From Bin55 sp964572845 (GTDB lineage Bacteria; Pseudomonadota; Gammaproteobacteria; Pseudomonadales; Azotimanducaceae), in NCBI GenBank assembly GCA_964572845.1, contig CAZNFX010000007.1, positions 185,709 through 249,708 of the forward strand: a stretch of 64,000 nucleotides of DNA, given 5' to 3'. Under the pieces are notes generated by a model that was not told the origin of the DNA, did not search any database, and was given only the letters and a program-made list of their open reading frames with translations. Both the position numbers and the translations under genes were made by a program. Below, one piece after another: positions 8,369 through 16,729 of the stretch. How positions within the stretch are numbered: position 1 is the stretch's first letter; the number at the start of each line of letters is the position of its first letter.

Positions 8369-9541
8369 ATGTCCCTGGAAGCCTTTCGAGTCGACACACG
8401 TCGCTGGCTAGAACACAACTGTCCGCAGAGCCTGAGATCTGCGGGGAGCTACACATCGGGCGGAAGAAAAGCCGAGTACCGCAATCCTGAAACAAAGACA
8501 TGGCTTGACCGCATGGCGAAGCGCGGATGGACAGCTCCAACTTGGCCCACCCAGTACTCTGGGGGTGGATTGACCAAGGACGAGGAACGCGTGCTCGTTG
8601 AAGAGATGGCTCGGATCAACGCCAGCGCTCCGTTGTCGGGTCATGGCCTAACGATGATTGGTCCCGCAATTCTCGAGTTCGGCACTCATGAACAGTGTTT
8701 AGAACACCTTCCTAGGATTGTGCGAGGCGAGATCCGATGGTGCCAAGGCTATAGCGAACCAGGGGCGGGCTCCGACTTGGCTGGTTTGCAATGTAGGGCG
8801 GACGAAGACGGGGACGACTTCATCATCAATGGGTCGAAAATTTGGACCTCTGGCGCGGATCAAGCCGACTGGATATTCTGCCTCGTGCGAACGGACTTCA
8901 ACGCTTCGAAACATGAAGGGATTTCCTTTATTGTGTTTGACATGGAATCGCCCGGTGTTTCTGTGTCGCTAATCGAATTGATTAGTGGTTCCTCGGAATT
9001 TTGTCAGACCTTCTTTGACAACGTGCGGGTACCCAAAAGGAACCTCATTGGTGAGCCCGGACAGGGGTGGACCGTAGGCAAACGTTTATTGCAGTACGAA
9101 CGAAGTTCGATTGGAGGAAGGGGGAACACTAGGCAACGCGTCAAGACCCTTGATGAGACTGCAAAGGAATATGTAGGTGATGTCAGCGGAAAGATCGCAG
9201 AAGAAGAATTGCGCCAGCGTGTTGTACGTCTGCGCCAAGACGACCAAGCCTACCAATTAACGATTCGACGTTCCTACGAAGAAGCACAGAGCACACAAGC
9301 CCCCAGTTTTCTTTCGTCGTTTTTTAAGTACTTTGGAACCGAGCAGAACATGAAACGGCAGGACTTGCTCATGCACGTATTGGGCACTCAGGGACTTGGC
9401 TGGAAGGGGAGCGGCTTCAGTGGCTCCGAACTTGGTGGCACTCGGGGATGGCTTCGTTCCAAAGCCAATTCCATCGAAGGGGGTACATCGGAAGTTCAAT
9501 TGAACATCATTGCAAAACGGGTACTTGGTCTCCCAGACTAG
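8369..9541 (+). CDS. Acyl-CoA dehydrogenase
   Basis: 390 residues, usual for the FAD-dependent acyl-CoA dehydrogenase family. The first signature GYSEPGAGSDLAGL is near residue 128, followed by the FAD/substrate strand INGSKIWTSGA. The C-terminal SIEGGTSEVQLNIIAKRVLG supplies the IEGGTSE segment at the catalytic-base position. It catalyses alpha-beta desaturation of an acyl-CoA, passing electrons to ETF. A hydrophilic stretch near residues 255-300 (RQRVVRLRQDDQAY) makes the middle slightly unusual. It sits 85 bases after the TauD-like dioxygenase. Chain or ring specificity cannot be told; many relatives act on branched or steroid side-chain CoAs. Confidence 0.93.
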   Translation: MSLEAFRVDTRRWLEHNCPQSLRSAGSYTSGGRKAEYRNPETKTWLDRMAKRGWTAPTWPTQYSGGGLTKDEERVLVEEMARINASAPLSGHGLTMIGPAILEFGTHEQCLEHLPRIVRGEIRWCQGYSEPGAGSDLAGLQCRADEDGDDFIINGSKIWTSGADQADWIFCLVRTDFNASKHEGISFIVFDMESPGVSVSLIELISGSSEFCQTFFDNVRVPKRNLIGEPGQGWTVGKRLLQYERSSIGGRGNTRQRVKTLDETAKEYVGDVSGKIAEEELRQRVVRLRQDDQAYQLTIRRSYEEAQSTQAPSFLSSFFKYFGTEQNMKRQDLLMHVLGTQGLGWKGSGFSGSELGGTRGWLRSKANSIEGGTSEVQLNIIAKRVLGLPD

Positions 9542-9548
9542 ACGCTAC

Positions 9549-9856
9549 CTAATACGGTTTCAACCTAAAGATTTTTGTACCTTTGCCGTAGATGATCCAG
9601 ACGTGCATTGGCTTGCTTTGCTCGTTGTCGCCGAATTCCCTTGCAAGTAACAGAGAGTGTCACAATTGCGCAGAGGTTGTGAGAAGATTTTTCTTTGCTG
9701 CCGGCCTGCTTACCCAGTTTGGATTTGTGGATGCCACAATTTGCGTACTACCGCCAATGTACCGTGTCCATCTCTTCCCGATGTGAATCGTCCAGCAGCT
9801 AGCCGGCTGTGTCGTTGACTAGTTCAAACCTGGAGTTGCGCTGTTTAGTCGACACA
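9549..9856 (-). pseudogene. Decayed second copy of the avidin-family gene
   Basis: The minus strand carries fragments aligning in order with the intact avidin-like protein at 11114-11476: GRFTSGRDG (versus GKFTSAKGR), SSHNLCAIVTLS (versus SDHNLHAITTFS), and LLLAREFGDNEQSKPMHVW (versus LWILAREFEDAEQNKPTQVW), ending near TAG 9549. At least two frame changes and several stops separate the pieces. DNA similarity to the intact copy is easily seen by eye in the 3' half. It lies upstream of, and opposite to, the Fic gene. Confidence 0.8.
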
Positions 9857-9901
9857 TTCACGTAGCAATGTACCTGTGATGTTGTAATCAAAACGGATTT
9901 G

Positions 9902-9997
9902 CGGAGATTAGCCCAATAACCTACGCATTTGGTGCGTATATTCTTTAGATTTGCAGAGAATATCGCCTATAATATACGCAAATATTACGGAGATTAG
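9902..9997. repeat. Direct and inverted repeats in front of the Fic gene
   Basis: CGGAGATTAG occurs at 9902-9911 and again at 9988-9997, where it supplies the GGAG ribosome site and the first base of the start codon. Between them lie TACGCA-N5-TGCGTA (9922-9938) and the pair GCGTATATT (9934-9942) / AATATACGC (9971-9979), with a nested ATATTCT/AGAATAT. Such dense symmetry around a promoter suggests an operator, perhaps for autoregulation through the Fic protein's own C-terminal helix-turn-helix-like region. Confidence 0.5.
9944..9973 (+). promoter_or_regulatory. Predicted sigma-70 promoter of the Fic gene
   Basis: A perfect -10 box TATAAT lies at 9968-9973, with a weak -35 candidate TTTAGA at 9944-9949 (18-base spacer). 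The arms of the inverted repeat GCGTATATT/AATATACGC overlap the -10 box, so a bound regulator would block it. The transcript would start about 15-20 bases before the Fic start codon. Confidence 0.5.
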
Positions 9998-11103
9998 TGG
10001 TGCAGTACCTATGGGAACAAGAAGATTGGCCAAGAGTGACATGGAATGAAGAACTGTTAGCGACACTTCTTGCAACGGTAGCCCATGAACAGGGTCGAAT
10101 GCAAGGCCAAATGGAAGCTTTGGGGTTTGACCTGAGAGCTGAAGCACAACTAAGCACTCTTACGGATGATGTGGTCAAATCCAGCGACATCGAGGGGGAA
10201 CACCTTGACACCAATCAAGTGCGGTCGTCCATAGCTCGCCGGCTGGGGTTGAATATTGCCGGACTTGTAGAGGCAGATCGAAAGGTAGAAGGCATTGTAG
10301 AAATGACGATTGACGCTACATCCAATTTCGACGCAAAATTGGATGAAGAAAGGTTGTTTGCTTGGCACGCCGCACTTTTCCCAACCGGTAGATCCGGGAT
10401 GGTTCGTATCAACGTAGGACAATGGCGAGATGATCGAGGCGGACCGATGCAAGTAATCTCGGGACCGATGGGCCGAGAAAAAGTCCATTTTCAAGCACCC
10501 CCAGCAAGTCGCGTCGTAGTTGAAATGGACAAATTCCTGCGATGGTTCGAAAAACCTAACGACCTACATCCCTTGTTCGGTGCAGGTCTAGCACACCTTT
10601 GGTTCTTAACCGTTCATCCATTCGACGATGGAAACGGGCGTATTGCACGCGCAATTGCCGATATGGCACTAGCTCGATCGGAACAATCTTCGCAACGCTT
10701 CTACAGTATGTCGTCTCAGATCTGTCGTGAACGCAACGACTACTATCGAATCCTTGAGTGGACACAAAAGGGAACAATGAACATCACACAGTGGATGGAG
10801 TGGTTTCTTGGTTGTCTACTCCGTTCTATAAGGCTAAGCCGTGAGACCCTTGATCATGTCCTAACAAAGGCAAAGTATTGGTCGCGGTTTGCAACGGAGC
10901 CATTGAACCAACGCCAAATAAAGGTATTGAATAGGCTTTTCGACGGCTTTGAAGGAAAGCTAACCAGTTCGAAATGGGCGAAAATTGCAAAGTGCTCCCA
11001 TGACACGGCGACGCGAGACATAAATGACCTAATTCAAAGAGGTGGTTTGCGAAAAAATCCGGCCGGCGGACGTAGTACTAGCTACTCCCCAGTAATCGAC
11101 TAG
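9997..11103 (+). CDS. Class II Fic-domain protein (AMP transferase type) with C-terminal winged-helix-like region
   Basis: 368 residues. The Fic active site HPFDDGNGR is at 207-215 (His207 attacks the target hydroxyl; the GNGR loop holds ATP phosphates). The N-terminal region (WPRVTWN..., about residues 11-90) is of the DUF4172 type and contains SSDIEG at 62-67, matching the inhibitory helix motif [ST]xxxE[GN] of class II Fic proteins. The C-terminal part (residues 300-368: QIKVLNRLFDGFEG, ASKWAKIAKCSHDTATRDIN-like) looks like a winged helix. Such proteins usually AMPylate cell targets or themselves. Tandem GTG codons at 9997 and 10000 both fit the GGAG site. It lies between an intact and a decayed avidin-like gene on the other strand. 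Confidence 0.92.
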   Translation: MVQYLWEQEDWPRVTWNEELLATLLATVAHEQGRMQGQMEALGFDLRAEAQLSTLTDDVVKSSDIEGEHLDTNQVRSSIARRLGLNIAGLVEADRKVEGIVEMTIDATSNFDAKLDEERLFAWHAALFPTGRSGMVRINVGQWRDDRGGPMQVISGPMGREKVHFQAPPASRVVVEMDKFLRWFEKPNDLHPLFGAGLAHLWFLTVHPFDDGNGRIARAIADMALARSEQSSQRFYSMSSQICRERNDYYRILEWTQKGTMNITQWMEWFLGCLLRSIRLSRETLDHVLTKAKYWSRFATEPLNQRQIKVLNRLFDGFEGKLTSSKWAKIAKCSHDTATRDINDLIQRGGLRKNPAGGRSTSYSPVID

Positions 11104-11113
11104 GTCGTTGACT

Positions 11114-11476
11114 TCAATCTTCCAATGTAAAAACGTCGCTATTTGTTAGGAACGTATTCCAAACTTGCGTGGGCTTGTTTTGCTCAGCATCTTCAAATTC
11201 CCTTGCGAGTATCCAGAGGGTGTGAATCTCTGGACTGTTGCCAGGAACAATGCGACCAGAGAAAGTCGTAATTGCATGTAGATTATGATCGGACTCTTCG
11301 AAATTTACGGCAAATGCAACTAGATTGGCGTTGCGAATACCGTGGACTTCATACCAGTGTCCGCGCGCGGCTCGCCCCTTTGCCGATGTGAACTTTCCAG
11401 TGAAAACCCTGCCGTCGTCGCTGGCGATCTCTAACCGGGAGCCACGTTGGTTGATCCAAGTTCCAATGAGGTTCAT
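11114..11476 (-). CDS. Avidin/streptavidin-family protein without signal peptide
   Basis: 120 residues matching the avidin beta-barrel from end to end: GTWINQRGS (5-13), FTGKFTSAKG (25-34), HAITTFSGRI (67-76), IHTLWILA (84-91), VWNTFLTNSDVFTL (105-118). Aligned to streptavidin, biotin contacts Asn23, Ser27, Ser45, Thr90, Trp108, Trp120 and Asp128 correspond to Asn9, Ser13, Ser31, Thr70, Trp88, Trp106 and Asp114. Trp79 and Trp92 become Phe59 and Phe72, Tyr43 becomes Phe29, and Ser88 becomes Ala68. An in-frame TAA lies three codons before ATG 11476, so no signal peptide can be added; most known bacterial avidins are exported. No clear ribosome site is seen. It is convergent with the Fic gene, 10 bases apart. 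Biotin binding is likely but unproven. Confidence 0.85.
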   Translation of the reverse strand: MNLIGTWINQRGSRLEIASDDGRVFTGKFTSAKGRAARGHWYEVHGIRNANLVAFAVNFEESDHNLHAITTFSGRIVPGNSPEIHTLWILAREFEDAEQNKPTQVWNTFLTNSDVFTLED

Positions 11477-11732
11477 AAAGAGTTACGTGCCAATTAAGAT
11501 GTCTGAGTGAAGTCTGGGTGGAATCTTTAAATGCACACTTGGCACTTCTCGATGTCTAGATACTCTTGAGTGTAATTGCCACTATGAGTTTCGCAATTGC
11601 TTTTACAGGTCAAGCACGATCCAACGAGCGCTAATCGGCTTGTACCGTCGATACTCACAGCAGTCGTGTATGGAAAATTAGATGAAGCTTCAGACCATAC
11701 GCTATCACAACGCTGCTCGTTCGATTGGGCAT

Positions 11733-13130
11733 TCAAACCAGATATGGCTGGAACCATGGCGACATCCAGCCTGTTGTATCAGGATAGTCTGGCAAGCGAC
11801 TTGGCAAAGTTGCGTCCAATTCCTCCAAAGCGAGTCGGAGATCTGACATTGTGGACTCGCCAAACTTACTAATCCACTCTTCCTCTACGGTTCTCACCAA
11901 GGAGGGATACGAGTCACGTGCACGTCTCGCTTTGGGCGTTAAGTAGACCATTCTTGAGTCGTTAGTGGGCTTTCCCGGTTCGAGCACAACATTCATATGC
12001 CGTTCGTGCAGCGACCGGCCACCTCCAGTTATCTTGCCTTTCTCCCGAACTGATTTCAGTTCAACGCCATCATTGCCAATATATCGATATAGTTTCAGCA
12101 CATGTCCGAGACTTCCGAGTCGATTCCTTTCATAGTCCAAGGCAAAGCCGGTAAGTGCTTGAGACAAGAGACCGAACAATGGAACACCGTCGACACTTTC
12201 GTTCTTGTCTCTGAAGACTACGGGCCATTCCATGCCGTGTGCAGGAACTTCAGAGGGTTTGGTTTCTTGTGGCACGTAGAGTCCTCCTGTCAAGCTGTCG
12301 TCCGCGGGACCATAGCCAGTAACGAAGTAGGGGTACTTGAGAGGAAAATGGCTCACAACCTGCTGTAACGCACTACGCAAATCACGATATGTGCTGTGAG
12401 TTCGAGTGTCCCAGTTGCCTTCAACATCACGCACTCGACTCTCTCCATTGGATTTCACTTGCTCACCTATCTTTGTCAACGAAGCAAAGCTCTTGGAACG
12501 AGGAGAACCTCGCTTTTTCAACTCGATCCATCCCATGGATATACATTGCTTGACGACTGCCTTGCAGGTACGAGTGGAGATGACTGCTCTCTGTTCAATG
12601 TCGTTTTGAACGATCCCATTCGAATCCAACACCCTAAGCAGGTTGGACCACACGGGAAGACTCGGCAGCTGCGGGCTAGGACCGTTCTTGTAATCACTCT
12701 CGAACGCAAACAGCGCATGTGAGAGAAGTATTGGCAAGGCAGTGGAATACAGCTGGCTGCTCGGTGGGTCAGTCGCCATGGCAAGTTCTGATGCGTACTC
12801 AAGCATCTTGGCAACCCGCATGGCTTGGTTTGCGTCGCACTCAAAGCTCAAGCTCGAGTTTCCGTTAGTATCGGTTGCCTCGCTAGTGTCAATCCCTAAG
12901 CGCGCTGCAACGAATAAGGTAAGAAGCCGATCAGCGATACCGGTGAAGTCGCATTGGAACGTCAGGTCGACGCCTACTTGCCCATTAGAAATTTCAATCG
13001 AACTGGCGGCGGCAGAGCCTTGCTCGTAAACGATTCCAGGCAGTGCCTTCAACACCCGTTGAAATGCACCTTTCAAATCATCAATTGTGAATGTGTCGAT
13101 TGCAACGAGTCTCCATAGTTGACTGCACAC
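11733..13130 (-). CDS. Uncharacterised protein with winged-helix-like C-terminus
   Basis: 465 residues, not recognised as a named family. Two regions look DNA-binding-like. One is near residues 165-235 (LLRVLDSNGIVQNDIEQRAVIS, then KQCISMGWIELKKRG). The other is near 340-440: LGHVLKLYRYIG, GGGRSLHERHMNVVLEPG, YLTPKARRARDSYPSLVRTV, EEEWISKFGE. The end resembles the tail of MarR-like proteins found in actinobacterial and proteobacterial genomes. No signal peptide or membrane segment is seen. GTG 13130 is the assumed start; TTG codons slightly downstream are possible. It lies upstream of the avidin-like gene on the same strand, 256 bases away, and could be a regulator or sensor for it; that is inference. 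Confidence 0.7.
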   Translation of the reverse strand: MCSQLWRLVAIDTFTIDDLKGAFQRVLKALPGIVYEQGSAAASSIEISNGQVGVDLTFQCDFTGIADRLLTLFVAARLGIDTSEATDTNGNSSLSFECDANQAMRVAKMLEYASELAMATDPPSSQLYSTALPILLSHALFAFESDYKNGPSPQLPSLPVWSNLLRVLDSNGIVQNDIEQRAVISTRTCKAVVKQCISMGWIELKKRGSPRSKSFASLTKIGEQVKSNGESRVRDVEGNWDTRTHSTYRDLRSALQQVVSHFPLKYPYFVTGYGPADDSLTGGLYVPQETKPSEVPAHGMEWPVVFRDKNESVDGVPLFGLLSQALTGFALDYERNRLGSLGHVLKLYRYIGNDGVELKSVREKGKITGGGRSLHERHMNVVLEPGKPTNDSRMVYLTPKARRARDSYPSLVRTVEEEWISKFGESTMSDLRLALEELDATLPSRLPDYPDTTGWMSPWFQPYLV

Positions 13131-13362
13131 ACTAGCTTATTTGTAACCTGGGGAAGTGTATGCAATAGCAGAACACATGCAGCAGCGGTCCGGATGTGAC
13201 GTTTCCACCAACCACCTACGAAGCAATGGTAACGGAGTTTTTCTTGGGAAGATACACAGTACAAGCCCTTCAGTAAAGAACAGAAATACGTGCTCGCCTA
13301 TGAAGTCGGCTGATTCGCATACGAAGCACCAGCCAAGCTACAAATTGTTCGAGGGCCGAAGA

Positions 13363-14529
13363 CTAAATTCCGTACAAACGCTTTGCGTTCAATCGTGTGA
13401 TTTTCGCCCGATCTTCCTTTGGAATACCCTCAAACACTTCGTCAAGTACCTCGAGGGAGCATGGCCATGTGGAGTCGGTATGGGGATAATCGGACCCCCA
13501 CATCAAATTGTCGACGCCAATGAACTCTCTAGTCGCCAATGCCGGGCGATCATCCTCAATCGTCGCATAGAACTGCCGTTTCCACACCTCGTGCGGCGAC
13601 GGTCCTGAGTAGTTCTCAGAGGTGTTTCTGTATTCGCGTTGCAATCCTTGATCTACACGGTCGAGCCAATGGGCAATCCAGCCCGCATTGAATTCCGCCA
13701 CGACGATTTTCAGGTTTGGGTGACGCTCACACACTCCGCGGCACATCAATTCCACAATTGTGGGCTGAACCGCAGACTGAGCTGCAGCATACCCTGCGAT
13801 TCCATCTCTCCGGACTGGTCGTCTGCGATGCTCCCGGGGAATGTAGGAGCTGCATCCGACATGCATAGACAGGGGAAATCGGGCTTCCTCGGCTAATGAC
13901 CATATTGGTTCATAAATTTCGTCAAAGTAAGGATGATCGGCCGGAGACGTGCATGGGATCATTCCTCCCTTGAATCCTAGTGAAATCGCCCGCTCAAGCT
14001 CGGCAACGCCAGCTTCGACATCCTGGACGGGAATTGCAGCCAGACCAAAGAGCCGCCCGTTGGATGCAGTTGTGTAGTCGTGCAGCCAATCGTTGTAATT
14101 CCGTTGCAGAGCAACCTGGAGATCAACATTCCTCATGCCAAACATTGCAAAGTAGCCGGGGTAGAGGAGCTCTGCGGCAATACCATCAATGTCTTGATCC
14201 TCGTAGCGATGCGCTCCGTTGACCAATCCTGTGCGCATGCCGGCGTAGCCCTTGTTGAAGAGTGCGACCAACTCCGGGGCTTGCATGTTTGCCACGTCCG
14301 GCTTGCGGCCCTTCTTCCTGCCTAATGGCTCGTTGCGGGCTAGTCGCGTTGCCGCCATACCCATTTGTGCAACGCTCACGCCACGCATGCCGTTTGCAGG
14401 AACAACGATTGCATCCACTTGGTTACCGACGTTCATGACACGGGGAGCTTCGTCGCCAAACCGGTCGGCCAAACCCGCGAATACGTCGCGACCTTCAACT
14501 ACGTGCGAGTCTGCAGAGATAGGTTTCAT
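13363..14529 (-). CDS. Amidohydrolase-family (Amidohydro_2 / ACMSD-like) metal-dependent hydrolase or decarboxylase
   Basis: 388 residues. Metal-site elements are the N-terminal SADSHVVE, SMHVGCSS in the middle (His ligand) and the C-terminal MWGSDYPHTDSTWP (Asp ligand), the usual set for the Amidohydro_2 family that includes ACMSD and 5-carboxyvanillate and gamma-resorcylate decarboxylases. MKPISADSH fits a complete N-terminus starting at ATG 14529. No signal peptide. Members in marine and sponge-associated bacteria often lie in catabolic islands with P450 and CoA-transferase genes. Substrate unknown; a role in aromatic or side-chain breakdown is inference from context only. Confidence 0.88.
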   Translation of the reverse strand: MKPISADSHVVEGRDVFAGLADRFGDEAPRVMNVGNQVDAIVVPANGMRGVSVAQMGMAATRLARNEPLGRKKGRKPDVANMQAPELVALFNKGYAGMRTGLVNGAHRYEDQDIDGIAAELLYPGYFAMFGMRNVDLQVALQRNYNDWLHDYTTASNGRLFGLAAIPVQDVEAGVAELERAISLGFKGGMIPCTSPADHPYFDEIYEPIWSLAEEARFPLSMHVGCSSYIPREHRRRPVRRDGIAGYAAAQSAVQPTIVELMCRGVCERHPNLKIVVAEFNAGWIAHWLDRVDQGLQREYRNTSENYSGPSPHEVWKRQFYATIEDDRPALATREFIGVDNLMWGSDYPHTDSTWPCSLEVLDEVFEGIPKEDRAKITRLNAKRLYGI

Positions 14530-14552
14530 TGAGAATTCGAGCTGACCGTGGA

Positions 14553-15308
14553 CTAGCCACCCCCGTTGCCGGCAACTCCTGAGTTTGGGGAGGCTTGTCC
14601 TGAGGGATCTGATGAACCCATCCCTGTGGTGTAGGGGTCAATACCTTGGAAACTCGTGCTGAGCCAATCCTGGTAGGCTGCGTCCCGGTGTTCGAATTCC
14701 TTTTCAAAATTGCATTGAAATGACCTCATGTGTGTGCCCGCCACGCGAGTGTTCATGCAGGTCACTCCTGTAGCCTCCGAGCCATATCGTTCGATCAGGG
14801 CGTCTACAACGTCTTGAATTTTTGGTTTTAGATTTTCTGGAACCTGCCGCATAAGGCTCTTATAGGTCTCTTTCATTGACGCATTGGATCTCGGAGATGC
14901 CGCAACTCCAAACCAGCCGATGCTAAGAGGAATGTCGATATCAATGCCACCCAAGCCATCAAAGTAAATTACGCCAAGGCGATATTGAGCAATCTTGAAG
15001 CCGCGCTTAGCCGAGGCTAAGAGATAGGGGAAAGCCTTCGCGTATTGCTTCGTTCTGTAGTAGTACGACCCCAAGTTGTTGATGCGATGGAAGTCATTGA
15101 TCGTAAATGCATTAAGGATGTCTTGACGCACTGCGGTGGTGACCAGTTCCTCCATTGTTTCCACGCTTCCAGCATTAGCCTGAAGAACGGCACCGCTGTC
15201 GACGCCCTCTGGAACCTCAGCGGAGATCTCGACATCATCCAATTCACCAATGGCTACACTCATGACCATGAGCGCAATAAACGCTGCGAAACTGCGACAA
15301 TTTTTCAC
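14553..15308 (-). CDS. Secreted Sel1/TPR-repeat protein
   Basis: 251 residues from GTG 15308, which gives a clean signal peptide (MKNCRSFAAFIALMVMSVAIG); an ATG at 15338 would place ten extra residues before it. After an acidic stretch the protein has Sel1-like helical repeats: YYRTKQYAKAFPYLLASAKR, then AQYRLGVIYFDGLGGIDID and IGWFGVAASPRS. The mature tail is rich in Gly, Ser and Pro. Several Cys residues (VTCMNTRV, FQCNFE) suggest a periplasmic disulfide. Such proteins usually mediate protein-protein contacts in the envelope. It lies between the amidohydrolase and gltA, all on the minus strand. Function unknown. Confidence 0.75.
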   Translation of the reverse strand: MKNCRSFAAFIALMVMSVAIGELDDVEISAEVPEGVDSGAVLQANAGSVETMEELVTTAVRQDILNAFTINDFHRINNLGSYYYRTKQYAKAFPYLLASAKRGFKIAQYRLGVIYFDGLGGIDIDIPLSIGWFGVAASPRSNASMKETYKSLMRQVPENLKPKIQDVVDALIERYGSEATGVTCMNTRVAGTHMRSFQCNFEKEFEHRDAAYQDWLSTSFQGIDPYTTGMGSSDPSGQASPNSGVAGNGGG

Positions 15309-15445
15309 GGGGATTCTCGTCTGGTGGCCGCATGCCAAACTTCGTTGAGCATGCTCGTCTACTTTGCCTGCGATTGTATGCCAATTTGCAGGGATGCCGG
15401 ATGGATTGGCCGACTCATCAATCTCTGATTAGTCAGTCGGCAGGA

Positions 15446-16729
15446 TCAGTCACCATCAATCGATTTTGGGTAGTCGCGAACTACTGCCCCCGTATACAGT
15501 TGCCGTGGCCGACCAATCTTGTAGCCATCGCTAACCATCTCGTTCCATTGCGCCGCCCATCCTGGCGTTCGACCTATCACAAAGATGACCGTGAACATGT
15601 TCCGAGGGATGCCGAGGGCCTGAAGAATGATTCCTGAGTAGAAGTCTACGTTGGGAAACAAGCGTCGCTCTTTAAAGTACTCGTCACTCAATGCTACTCG
15701 CTCTAATTCGCGGGCCATCTGCAATGTTGGATCGGATTGGACGCCCAGCAAGTCCAGTACTTCTCGACAAGTCTCTTGAAGTACCTTGGCGCGTGGGTCG
15801 TAGTTCTTGTATACCCGATGCCCAAAGCCCATGATCTTGTGAGGGTCGTTGCGATCCTTAGCCATCTTCACGTATTCGATTATGTTGTCAGGGTCTCCGA
15901 TTTCGTCAAGCATCTCCAATACCGCTTCATTAGCTCCACCATGCGACGGTCCCCACAGTGCACCAATGCCTGCTGCAACGCAAGCATAGGGGTTTGCATC
16001 TGTCGATCCCACCAATCTGACAGTGGAAGTTGAGGCGTTTTGTTCATGGTCCGCGTGCAGCAAGAAAATGCGGTCCATGGCACGTGCGAGTATTGGATTG
16101 ACTTCTTCCTGTTCAGTGTCTGAGAACATCATGTGAAGAAAATTGGCCGCATAGCTGTACTCGGGTTTAGGTCGGAGTAAGGGCTCGCCCCGCATGTGGC
16201 GAAAGACCATAGCAGCAAGAATCGGCATTTTTGCGACCAAGCGAATAGTGGTAGCGAGGCGGTTCTTTGTGTTGGTGGCATCGACTTCGTGGTGGTAGTG
16301 CGCAGAGAGAGCTCCGACCAGAGAACACATCACACCCATGGGATGGGCGTCTCGAGAACACGACGTAACGATGGAGTGCAAATAGTCGTCGATGTTTTGT
16401 TCGTTTCTCAATTGCGCATCGAAATCTCTGAATTGTTCCTGACTTGGCAGTTCGCCATGTAGTAGCAAGTAGCAAGTCTGTAGGAAGTTTGCTTTTTCCG
16501 CGAGTTGCTCAATCGGATATCCTCGATGCCGAAGTATTCCAGCATCGCCGTCTATGTAAGTGATAGCTGAGTCGCAGCTCGCAGTGGATACGAATCCGGG
16601 GTCGTAGGTAAAATAGCCAAGCGAGGTCAATTGCGCAACATCAATAACGTCCGGACCGACTGTAGGCGAATAAACTGGTAGCTCAATCTCTTGTCCGTCG
16701 ATCTTCAGGTGTGCCTTTTTGTCCGCCAT
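15446..16729 (-). CDS. gltA: Citrate synthase (type II, hexameric class)
   Basis: 427 residues, the length of E. coli GltA. Catalytic and binding segments are visible: HADHEQNASTSTVRLVGS, GFGHRVYKNYDPRAKVL and RTPGWAAQWNEM. The N-terminal beta-rich domain (IDGQEIELPVYSPTVG) marks the NADH-sensitive Gram-negative type II class. It condenses acetyl-CoA and oxaloacetate to enter the TCA cycle. ATG 16729 has AGGGAG in front. It is divergent from sdhC across 186 bases, the arrangement seen in enterobacteria and pseudomonads, so control from the shared intergenic region is likely. Confidence 0.98.
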   Translation of the reverse strand: MADKKAHLKIDGQEIELPVYSPTVGPDVIDVAQLTSLGYFTYDPGFVSTASCDSAITYIDGDAGILRHRGYPIEQLAEKANFLQTCYLLLHGELPSQEQFRDFDAQLRNEQNIDDYLHSIVTSCSRDAHPMGVMCSLVGALSAHYHHEVDATNTKNRLATTIRLVAKMPILAAMVFRHMRGEPLLRPKPEYSYAANFLHMMFSDTEQEEVNPILARAMDRIFLLHADHEQNASTSTVRLVGSTDANPYACVAAGIGALWGPSHGGANEAVLEMLDEIGDPDNIIEYVKMAKDRNDPHKIMGFGHRVYKNYDPRAKVLQETCREVLDLLGVQSDPTLQMARELERVALSDEYFKERRLFPNVDFYSGIILQALGIPRNMFTVIFVIGRTPGWAAQWNEMVSDGYKIGRPRQLYTGAVVRDYPKSIDGD

